Source of the DNA: DASZIT01 sp963770635
GTDB taxonomy: Bacteria; Actinomycetota; Acidimicrobiia; Acidimicrobiales; RAAP-2
Length of the DNA: 64,000 nucleotides
Direction: 5' to 3'
Assembly (NCBI GenBank): GCA_963770635.1
Contig: CAVYQI010000002.1
Location: forward strand, 186,001 to 250,000
A model generated the notes under the pieces. The model ran no database searches, was not told where the DNA came from, and worked only from the letters and a program-made list of their open reading frames with translations. The position numbers were made by a program, and so were the translations under genes. Below, in pieces: positions 20,255 to 27,900 of this stretch (position 1 is the stretch's first letter; each line of letters opens with the position of its first letter).

Positions 20255-22255
20255 ATGGCCGACGAACGCTCCCTGGTGGATGACCGGATCACCCAATTGC
20301 TGGAGGAGATGGACCCCCGACAGACCCCCTTCGACAAGTTCCGCGGGCGGCAGTTCGACCTGGGGTTGGCCTGGGTGTCCTTCCCCGAGGGCTATGGCGG
20401 TCTGGGTCTGGCTCCGGGCGTCCAGCGGGAGATCGACCGGCGGCTAGCCGACGCCGGGGCTGGGGCGGCTGGGGCGCGGGAGTTCTTCGGGTTGACCATG
20501 GCCGGTCCGACCATGGTCACCCACGGATCCGACGAGCTGCGGACCCGGTTGCTTCGCCCGACCTTCACCGGCGAGGAGGCATGGTGTCAGCTGTTCAGCG
20601 AGCCGGGGGCCGGGTCAGATCTGGCCGGTCTGGCCACCCGGGCGATCCGGGATGGTGACGAGTGGGTGATCACCGGGCAGAAGGTCTGGAACACCCTGGC
20701 CCACATCGCCGATCGGGGCATGCTGGTGACCCGCACCGATCCCGACGTGCCCAAGCACAAGGGCCTCACCTACTTTGGTCTGGACATGCACGCACCGGGA
20801 GTGGAGGTGCGTCCCCTCCGGCAGATGACCGGGGAGGCCGAGTTCAACGAGGTGTACCTCACCGAGGTCCGGGTGCCCGACGCCGATCGGATTGGGGACG
20901 TCGGCGAGGGTTGGCGGGTGGCGATGACGACCCTCTCCAACGAGCGCACCACCATTGGCGGGGGTACCGGGCCGCCCACCCGGGGCTCGGGATCGATCGC
21001 CGAGGCCGTCCGCATCTGGCAGACCGAGCCGAGCCGGCAGAACCCGGTGGATCGGGACCGATTGATGCGGTCGTGGATCGAGTCCGAGGCACTGCGGTTC
21101 ACCAACATGCGAGCGAGTCAGAACCGGAAGGCGGGCAACCCGGGCCCGGAGGGATCGATCGCCAAGCTGATGTTCGCCGAGGTCAACAAGCGGATCTACG
21201 AACTCTGCATCGACCTGCTCGGCCCCAGTGGCCTGGTGGACTACGACTACACCATGCGCCGATCCGAGGGGCTGGGGCTGGTCGGACCGGCCGGCTCGTC
21301 CCGGAAGATGTTCCTCCGCTCCCGGGCCAACTCGATCGAGGGCGGCACCTCGGAGATCCAGCGGAACATCCTCGGGGAGCGGATCCTCGGGCTTCCCGGT
21401 GACATCCGCTCCGACAAGGCGATGGCCTGGTCGGAGGTCCCGAGGAATTGCACCGACGCTCGACACTTCTTGGGTATCGAGCCGATCGGGGATGACCTCC
21501 ACTGGCGGCTGCGGGTCGTCCCCGAGCTCACCACGCCGGGCAACTTCCTGTTCGGTGGGTGTGGGCTGGCCGCCGCGGTGGTCGCTCTCGAAGAAGCGTC
21601 GGGTCTGCCCACCATCTGGGCGACCGCCCAGTACCTCTCCTATGCCCCCACCGATGCGGTGGTCGATCTCACCGTCACCCTGGCCGCGGTCGGGAAGCGG
21701 GTCACCCAAGGCCGGGTGGTGGCCAACGTCGGGGACAGGGAGATCCTCACCGTGAACGGGGCGGTCGGGACCGCCGGCTCGATGGAGTTCGGCGGGGTAT
21801 GGGTCACCCCACCCGAGGTGCCGCCCCCCGACCAATGCCCGCCACGCCGGCTGCCGTTCCCCACCGCCTCCATCTTCGATCGGGTCGAGACCCGATTGGC
21901 CAAAGGGCTGTCCTTCGAAGAGTTGTCGGCTGGACCCCGCCAGCCTTTCGATGCCAACAGCGCACTGTGGGCGCGGGTGCCCGGGCATCTCGAGCCGTCG
22001 GCGGCCACCCTGGCCATCTTCGGTGATTATGTGACCGGAGGGTTGTCCCAGGCCGTCGGCCGGCAGGTCATGTCGCGCAGCCTCGACAACACGCTGCGGG
22101 TAGTCAGCCTCGAGCCGACCGAGTGGGTCCTCTGCGACATCCATATCCAGGCCCTGGCCGGGGGCTTTGGCCAAGGGATCGGCTACCTGTGGTCCGAGTC
22201 GGGCTCGTTACTGGCCACCGCCAGCCAGTCGATGAGCGTGCGTCTCTGGGACTGA
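20255..22255 (+). CDS. Acyl-CoA dehydrogenase fused to acyl-CoA thioesterase-like domain
   Basis: This is one 666-residue open frame. Residues 1-402 are a complete acyl-CoA dehydrogenase: SEPGAGSDLAGLATRA, GQKVWNTLAH, and the FAD/active-site end SIEGGTSEIQRNILGERILGLP. Residues 403-666 look like a TesB-type double-hotdog thioesterase (DARHFLGIEP, PGNFLFGGCGLA, TLAIFGDYVTGG, DIHIQALAGGFGQG). Many family members end at VPRN, which is residue 402 here, and the thioesterase part begins directly after. This could be a real fusion, or two genes joined by an indel that removed a stop. If real, it would couple alpha,beta-dehydrogenation of an acyl-CoA to its hydrolysis. Confidence 0.85.
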   Translation: MADERSLVDDRITQLLEEMDPRQTPFDKFRGRQFDLGLAWVSFPEGYGGLGLAPGVQREIDRRLADAGAGAAGAREFFGLTMAGPTMVTHGSDELRTRLLRPTFTGEEAWCQLFSEPGAGSDLAGLATRAIRDGDEWVITGQKVWNTLAHIADRGMLVTRTDPDVPKHKGLTYFGLDMHAPGVEVRPLRQMTGEAEFNEVYLTEVRVPDADRIGDVGEGWRVAMTTLSNERTTIGGGTGPPTRGSGSIAEAVRIWQTEPSRQNPVDRDRLMRSWIESEALRFTNMRASQNRKAGNPGPEGSIAKLMFAEVNKRIYELCIDLLGPSGLVDYDYTMRRSEGLGLVGPAGSSRKMFLRSRANSIEGGTSEIQRNILGERILGLPGDIRSDKAMAWSEVPRNCTDARHFLGIEPIGDDLHWRLRVVPELTTPGNFLFGGCGLAAAVVALEEASGLPTIWATAQYLSYAPTDAVVDLTVTLAAVGKRVTQGRVVANVGDREILTVNGAVGTAGSMEFGGVWVTPPEVPPPDQCPPRRLPFPTASIFDRVETRLAKGLSFEELSAGPRQPFDANSALWARVPGHLEPSAATLAIFGDYVTGGLSQAVGRQVMSRSLDNTLRVVSLEPTEWVLCDIHIQALAGGFGQGIGYLWSESGSLLATASQSMSVRLWD

Positions 22256-22321
22256 CGGTCTGAGGGGAGGGCTTCGGCATCTACCTGGCCCTCACGCCTG
22301 CCTGCGGTTGAACCTTCGCTT

Positions 22322-22358
22322 GGTCACATTCTCATCCGGATAGTCACATTCTCATCTG
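22322..22358. repeat. Short tandem repeat, possible insertion-sequence end relic
   Basis: GTCACATTCTCATC occurs twice, 20 bp apart (about 22,323 and 22,343), in the 283-bp intergenic stretch before the glycosyltransferase. Repeated GTCAC-type units like these occur at the termini of some IS21/IS481-type elements. No transposase remnant or opposite end is seen in the window, so the IS interpretation is weak. I see nothing else in this gap. Confidence 0.3.
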
Positions 22359-22538
22359 CAACGCGCTGATCACGTCGGTCTTCAGCACGAACGGTGCGCG
22401 GATTCCGGACTGATCTTCCCGCGGTCGTTTGCGGTTTTCCCCTTTCGGGTACGCAGCACACGGGTCCTAACATTTAGAGCAGACCGCCGAGATCGGTTAC
22501 GTCGACAGAAGTCGCCCGCCCCGACCAAGGAGAAGGTT

Positions 22539-23657
22539 GTGAGCCGACCACGCGCGCTGGTGCTGACCGGAAGTCTCGGGATGGGACATCACGTTGTCAC
22601 CGAGGTGGTGGCCGACAGTCTGGAGCAGATGGGTTGGTCGACCGGGGTGTTCGACTGCATGTCGATGCTCGGGCGCCTCAGTGGGAAGACCGGGGACTGG
22701 GTGTTCCGCCGGATCATGGATACCCCGACCCTCTATGACGGCGTCCACTTCTCGCACTTCCGCACGGCCAGCCGCCTGGCCGCGTTGGTGGACTGGGGGG
22801 CGACCAAGAAGTTGGTCCCGGCGCTGGCCCAGCACCTGGCTCGGGAGCCGGTCGACCTGCTCGTCTCGACGTTCGCCACCGGGGCGTCGGCCATCGCCAA
22901 ACTCGGGTCGGACGGCAGCATGGCGAGGCCGCCGGCCACGGTGGCCTTGTGCACCGACGTCTGCATGCACAGCCTCTGGGTCCGCGACGGCATCCACCTC
23001 TTCCTGGTCACCTCGGAGGCGGCCGCCGCCTCGGTGCGGCGGTATGTGCCCCGCGCCCCGATCGCCATCGTCCCCGCTCCGGTCCGCCCGGATTTCCATC
23101 AGGCCCCGACCCAGGCCGAGGCCCGCGCCGCCCTCGGGATCGATGTTGAGGCTCGCTGCGCATCTGGTGATGGGGGGTGGGTGGGGTCTCGGTCCCCTGG
23201 CCGAGACGGCCGAGGCCCTCGCCGACCAGGGGGTTGTCGTGCTGGTGGTCGCCGGTCACAACGAGCAGCTGGCACGTTGCTCTCGACCAAGTGGCCTGTC
23301 GCCAGTCGCGGGTCGTGCCCTTCCGATTCACCGACGAGATCCCGACGTTCATGGCGGCAGCCGATTTGGTGCTCACCACTCCCGGCGCTACCACCTGCAG
23401 CGAGGCTCGGGTGGTGAACCGGCCGCTGCTGCTACTCGATGTCATGCCGGGGCACGGGCGTGACAATGTGCAACACGAGCTGGAGCTCGGCCAGGCCGAC
23501 GTCTGCGACGCCGATCCTGAACGCCTGGTCCAGTGCGCACTCGGCGCCCTCGAGCGGTCGGCACCACCAGGAGCGAGCCGACCCGACGCCGATCGCTTCG
23601 GCAGAGGAGTTCGCCGATGCTCTGGCCATGGTCGGTATCTTCCCGAGCGTGCCCTGA
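22539..23657 (+). CDS. MGDG-synthase / UgtP-like lipid glycosyltransferase (three frameshifts)
   Basis: Frame-corrected, this is about 372 residues of the family that transfers a sugar from a UDP-sugar to a membrane lipid such as diacylglycerol. The N-terminus GSLGMGHHVVTEVVADSLE matches the family's GxGHxxxA motif. The C-terminal nucleotide-binding half gives VVAGHNEQLA, then FRFTDEIPTFMAAADLVLTTPGATTCSEA. Frame changes are needed at about 23,145, 23,278 and 23,570, after which PTPIASAEEFADAL runs to a stop at 23,657. The start is GTG at 22,539 with a strong AAGGAGAAGG ribosome site. Spacing to the radical SAM gene is 66 bp, so they are likely co-transcribed. Confidence 0.8.
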
Positions 23658-23723
23658 AGACGATTTGTCGCCGTCCACCGGGGCCACGAAGCCCGCCCAC
23701 GCTCACGAGGAGGTCTTCTGACG

Positions 23724-25151
23724 ATGATGCGCACCCTGTTCCTTCACCCTCCCTCCTATGAGGGGTTCGACGGCGGCGCCGGCTCGCGCTACCAGGCCAA
23801 GCGCGAGGTCCGCTCGTTCTGGTACCCGACGTGGTTGGCCCAGCTGGCCGCCCTCGTGCCCGGCAGCCGGTTGATCGACGCCCCCCCGGCCGGGCTCGAG
23901 CTCGAGGACGTGCTTCCGGTGGCCAAGGGCTACGACCTGGTCGTCATGCATTCGAGCTCCCCCTCCTTCCCCGGTGACGTCAAGGTGGCCGAGGCACTGA
24001 AGGAGGCCAACCCCGACCTGCTGGTCGGCTTCGTCGGCGCCAAGGTGGCGGTCGAGCCCGAGGGATCGCTGCTGGCCTCGCCGTCAATCGACTTCGTCGC
24101 CCGCGAGGAGTACGACTTCACCGTGGTGGAGATCGCCGAGGGTCGCCCCCTCGACCAAGTGGACGGCATCACCTACCGGGACAGCCGGGGCGTGCTGGCC
24201 CACACCCCCGACCGCGCCGTCCTCGAGGACATGGACCGGCTGCCCTACGTCAGCGAGGTCTACAGGCGCGACCTCCGGGTCGAGGACTACTACAACGGGT
24301 ACCTGAAACACCCCTACCTCTCGCTCTACACCGGTCGAGGGTGCCGTTCGCAGTGCACCTTCTGCCTGTGGCCGCAGACGGTGGGCGGACACCGATACCG
24401 GACCCGCAGCGTCGCCCACGTCCTCGGCGAGATGGAATTCATACGGGACAACTTCCCCGAGGTGAAGGAAGTCTTCTTCGACGACGACACCTTCACCGAC
24501 AGCCGGGAGCGGGCCGAGGAGATCGCCCGGGGCATGGGCCGCCTGGGGCTCGAGTGGTCCTGCAATGCCAAGGCCAACGTCCCCTACGACACCCTCAGGG
24601 TGATGCGGGAGAACGGGCTCCGCCTGCTGCTGGTGGGATTCGAGTCGGGCAACCAGGAGATCCTCACCAACATCAAGAAGGGCGTGAAAGTGGAGCGGGC
24701 CCGGCAATTCGCCAAGGACTGCCGGGATCTTGGGATCACCATCCACGGGACCTTCATCATGGGCCTACCCGGCGAGACCACCGAGACCATCAAGGAGACC
24801 ATCCGCTTTGCCAAAGAGATCAACCCTCACACCCTCCAGGTCTCTATCGCCGCCCCCTACCCGGGCACGGCGCTGTATCGCCAGGCACAAGAGGAGGGGT
24901 GGTTACCCGCGGATGACGCCAGCCTGGTCGATGAGCACGGCGTCCAGTCGGCGGTGCTGTCGTATCCCAACCTCAACCGGACGGAGATGTTCGACTCGGT
25001 CGACACCTTCTACCGCAAGTTCTACTTCCGGGCCAGCAAGATCGCAGAGATATCCGCCGAGATGGTCCGCGACAGCGACGTGATGAAGCGGCGACTGCGG
25101 GAGGGCGTCGAGTTCGTGAGCTTCCTCCGCAAGCGCAAGCAGTCGGCCTGA
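23724..25151 (+). CDS. hpnJ: B12-binding radical SAM protein, HpnJ-like
   Basis: This 475-residue protein has an N-terminal cobalamin-binding-like domain (about residues 1-140) and a radical SAM domain with the cluster motif CRSQCTFC (Cys-x3-Cys-x2-Cys) near residue 207, followed by FFDDDTFTD and GFESGNQEIL. The opening (SYEGFDGGAGSRYQAKRE, then SFWYPTWLAQ) is, as I recall the family, characteristic of HpnJ. HpnJ is reported to contract the glucosamine ring on bacteriohopanetetrol to give the cyclitol ether. No other hopanoid gene lies in this window, and the upstream partner is a diacylglycerol-type glycosyltransferase, so the true substrate may be another glycolipid. A GAGGAGG ribosome site precedes the ATG. 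Confidence 0.75.
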   Translation: MMRTLFLHPPSYEGFDGGAGSRYQAKREVRSFWYPTWLAQLAALVPGSRLIDAPPAGLELEDVLPVAKGYDLVVMHSSSPSFPGDVKVAEALKEANPDLLVGFVGAKVAVEPEGSLLASPSIDFVAREEYDFTVVEIAEGRPLDQVDGITYRDSRGVLAHTPDRAVLEDMDRLPYVSEVYRRDLRVEDYYNGYLKHPYLSLYTGRGCRSQCTFCLWPQTVGGHRYRTRSVAHVLGEMEFIRDNFPEVKEVFFDDDTFTDSRERAEEIARGMGRLGLEWSCNAKANVPYDTLRVMRENGLRLLLVGFESGNQEILTNIKKGVKVERARQFAKDCRDLGITIHGTFIMGLPGETTETIKETIRFAKEINPHTLQVSIAAPYPGTALYRQAQEEGWLPADDASLVDEHGVQSAVLSYPNLNRTEMFDSVDTFYRKFYFRASKIAEISAEMVRDSDVMKRRLREGVEFVSFLRKRKQSA

Positions 25152-25157
25152 GCTCCT

Positions 25158-25172
25158 GTCCCCCTTGGGGAC
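25158..25172. terminator. Possible hairpin terminator after hpnJ-like gene
   Basis: GTCCCC (25,158-25,163) and GGGGAC (25,167-25,172) form a perfect 6-bp stem with a 3-nt loop, 7 bases after the radical SAM stop and between convergent genes. No T-tract follows. Confidence 0.35.
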
Positions 25173-25228
25173 GGGTGGTTTCGAAAGGTGGGGTCCCACC
25201 CCCCGCAGGCGTTGGGGACACTCTTTGG

Positions 25229-25873
25229 TCAGCTCGTCCGGGTGGCAAGGAATCTGAAGGTCAGACCCCCCATCGATCGTCGAACCACTATGTCGGTCAG
25301 CGGAAGGCGGGCCAGCTCTTGCTCGAACGCGTCGGGATCGACGAGACGTTTGGCGCCAGTCCCGTGGCTGGGCGATGCGGGGTCGGTCTCGTGTTCCCGA
25401 TGTTCGGGATGGTGCCGGCCGGGGTGGGGCAGCTTCCAATCTGCGACATGAAGGAGGTCGAAGCCGACCAGCATCCCTCCCGGCTTCAGTACCCGAGTCG
25501 CTTCGGAGAGAGCCTTCTCCCATCGGACGACGTGGTGCAGCATCGCGGAGGACAAGACGAGGGAGAACCGACCCTCGTCGTACGGCAGGTCGGTGGCGTC
25601 CGCCTGTTCTACCGTGGTTTGCCCGGACCACGAACTGAGAGAGCGGGTGGCGGTCACCACCATCTCCGGGTCGTAGTCGGTGGCAACAACAGTCAGACCC
25701 GGGAACCTTCCCAGCAGCCCAGCCGCCATCGCGCCGCTGCCGGCCCCGATCTCCAAGACCTCGCCGGTGGGGCGTACCCCTTGGAGGGCCCACGGAAGCA
25801 CCACCCGACGGGCGAGCAGGCGATAGGGACCGTTGGTACAAAACGTGCTGGCCGAAGCCGACATCTCGGGCAC
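25229..25873 (-). CDS. Class I SAM-dependent methyltransferase
   Basis: This 214-residue Rossmann-fold methyltransferase has motif I LEIGAGSGAMAAG (about residues 40-52), the acidic SAM-ribose position in VVATDYDPEM, motif DATDLPYDEGRFSLVLSS near 90 and RVLKPGGMLVGFD near 125. It belongs to the UbiE/COQ5-like small-molecule group; the substrate cannot be told. It is convergent with the HpnJ-like gene and divergent from the carboxyltransferase gene, so its link to the glycolipid pair is only proximity. Confidence 0.85.
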   Translation of the reverse strand: MPEMSASASTFCTNGPYRLLARRVVLPWALQGVRPTGEVLEIGAGSGAMAAGLLGRFPGLTVVATDYDPEMVVTATRSLSSWSGQTTVEQADATDLPYDEGRFSLVLSSAMLHHVVRWEKALSEATRVLKPGGMLVGFDLLHVADWKLPHPGRHHPEHREHETDPASPSHGTGAKRLVDPDAFEQELARLPLTDIVVRRSMGGLTFRFLATRTS

Positions 25874-25991
25874 GGCACCAGCTTGCCGTTTCCGTGCCCG
25901 AAGAGCGAGTGTCGAACTCCGGAGCGAGGCGGCCGACAGCCGGTAGCGTTCCGGACGTGATCCGACACCGGGGATTCCAGGCGAGGCGGCA

Positions 25992-27845
25992 ATGAGCCCG
26001 GATCCGGGGCCCGAGGCGGCGAGTCAGGTGCCGGTGGCCAGCCCCTTGCAAGGCACGGTGGTAAAGGTCGGGGTCACCACCGGCCAGGAGGTTGCCGCCG
26101 GCGGGATGCTGCTCGTCATCGAGTCGATGAAGATGGAACACGTGGTCTCCGCCGCTCGGGGCGGCACCATCGCCGCGGTGTCGGTCGGCGTTGGCGATCT
26201 GGTCACCGAAGGGGAGACGGTGGTGGTCATCGATCCGGGTGGCGTCGAGCCCGAGTTTTCGGAGGTGGGGGAGGCGCCCGATCCCGACACCTTCCGGGCC
26301 GATCTGGCCGAGACCCTGGCCCGACAGGCGTTGACCCTCGACCCGGCCCGGCCGGAGATGGTCGACCGTCGCCATCGCGAACGCCGGCGCACAGCTCGGG
26401 AGAACATCGACGACCTTTGCGACCCGGGGAGTTTCACCGAATACGGATCCCTGGCCATCGCCGCCCAGCGGAACCGACGCGAACTGGAAGAGCTGATCGC
26501 CCGCACGCCGGCCGATGGCCTGGTGGCGGGCATCGGTCGGATCAACGGTGACCAGTTCGGGGACGAGGCCAGCTGTGCGGTTCTGTCCTACGACTACACC
26601 GTCCTGGCCGGGACCCAGGGCCAGCAGAACCACCGCAAGAAGGACAGGATGTTCGATCTGATCGAACGGCTGCGGCTTCCGGTCGTCCTGTTCGCCGAGG
26701 GCGGAGGTGGACGCCCCGGCGACACCGACAACTCGGTGATCACCGGGCTGGACTGCATGGCGTTTGCCCTCTTTGGAGGATTGAGCGGGCTGGTTCCGCT
26801 GGTGGGGATCGCCTCGGGCCGGTGCTTTGCCGGAAACGCCGCCCTCCTCGGTTGTTGCGATGTGGTCATCGCCACCCGGGAATCGTCGATCGGCATGGGT
26901 GGGCCAGCCATGATCGAAGGCGGGGGCCTCGGGGTCGTCACCCCCGATGAGATCGGCCCGATCGATGTGCAGTCGGCCAACGGGGTGGTGGACCTGGTGG
27001 CCGACGATGACGCCCACGCCGTCCGGCTGGCCAAGCTGTACCTCTCCTACTTCCAGGGCACGCTACCCGGGTGGAGCTGTGCCGACCAACGGTTACTGCG
27101 TTCGGCTATTCCGGAGAACCGTCTGCGGGTCTACCCCATCGGCGACGTCATCGAGACCATGGCCGACACCGGCTCGGTGTTGGAGCTGCGTTCGGGATTC
27201 GGGGCGGGGATGGTGACCGCGTTGATCCGGGTGGAGGGCCGACCGATGGGGGTGGTCGCCAACAATCCGGTCCATCTCGGTGGCGCCATCGACAGCGACG
27301 GGGCCGACAAGGCGGCCCGTTTCCTGCAACTCTGCGACGGGCACGACCTCCCGGTGCTGTTCCTCTGCGATACCCCCGGGTTCATGGTGGGCCCGGAGGC
27401 GGAGAAGACCGGGCAGGTGCGTCACTTCAGCCGGATGTTCGTGACCGGGGCCAGCCTCACCGTTCCGTTCTTCACCGTCATCCTGCGAAAGGGTTATGGC
27501 CTCGGCGCCCAGGCGATGGCCGGTGGGAGTTTCCGTTCTCCCCTGTTCACGGTGGCGTGGCCCACCGGCGAACTCGGCGGGATGGGTCTGGAGGGGGCGG
27601 TGCAGCTGGGATTCCGCCGCGAACTCGAGGCGGTGGAGGACGAGACCGAACGGGCGGAGCTGTTCGATCGCATGGTGGCTCGGGCCTACGAGCACGGCAA
27701 GGCTCTCAACGTGGCGTCGGCGTTCGAGATCGACGACGTCATCGACCCGGTCGACACTCGGCGCCGGATCGTGGAGACCCTCCGGGCGGTGCCGCCGACC
27801 CCGCCGCGGACCGGCAAGAAGCGGGCGAGTATCGACACCTGGTGA
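25992..27845 (+). CDS. Biotinyl domain-carboxyltransferase fusion (acyl-CoA carboxylase beta-type)
   Basis: This 617-residue protein begins with a biotinyl/lipoyl domain (about residues 12-80; biotinylated Lys in IESMKMEHV) followed by a full acyl-CoA carboxyltransferase of the acetyl/propionyl/methylcrotonyl-CoA carboxylase family. The latter shows YDYTVLAGTQGQQNHRKKDR, an oxyanion-type GGGRPGDTD and ASGRCFAGNAAL region, and GYGLGAQAMAGGSF near the end. No biotin carboxylase domain is present or adjacent, so it must pair with one encoded elsewhere. Biotinyl and CT without BC in one chain is a less common arrangement. The stop lies 55 bp before the SNF2 gene. Confidence 0.88.
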   Translation: MSPDPGPEAASQVPVASPLQGTVVKVGVTTGQEVAAGGMLLVIESMKMEHVVSAARGGTIAAVSVGVGDLVTEGETVVVIDPGGVEPEFSEVGEAPDPDTFRADLAETLARQALTLDPARPEMVDRRHRERRRTARENIDDLCDPGSFTEYGSLAIAAQRNRRELEELIARTPADGLVAGIGRINGDQFGDEASCAVLSYDYTVLAGTQGQQNHRKKDRMFDLIERLRLPVVLFAEGGGGRPGDTDNSVITGLDCMAFALFGGLSGLVPLVGIASGRCFAGNAALLGCCDVVIATRESSIGMGGPAMIEGGGLGVVTPDEIGPIDVQSANGVVDLVADDDAHAVRLAKLYLSYFQGTLPGWSCADQRLLRSAIPENRLRVYPIGDVIETMADTGSVLELRSGFGAGMVTALIRVEGRPMGVVANNPVHLGGAIDSDGADKAARFLQLCDGHDLPVLFLCDTPGFMVGPEAEKTGQVRHFSRMFVTGASLTVPFFTVILRKGYGLGAQAMAGGSFRSPLFTVAWPTGELGGMGLEGAVQLGFRRELEAVEDETERAELFDRMVARAYEHGKALNVASAFEIDDVIDPVDTRRRIVETLRAVPPTPPRTGKKRASIDTW

Positions 27846-27900
27846 GGATTGTCTCGCGGCGCGGTCGACATTGGGGTCAACCGGGATAGGTTGCCAAGGC

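Noticed and set aside
20615..22174. 519-codon minus-strand frame opposite the dehydrogenase-thioesterase gene
   Set aside because: His/Gly/Arg-rich low-complexity translation with no family motif; the plus strand has clear domains.
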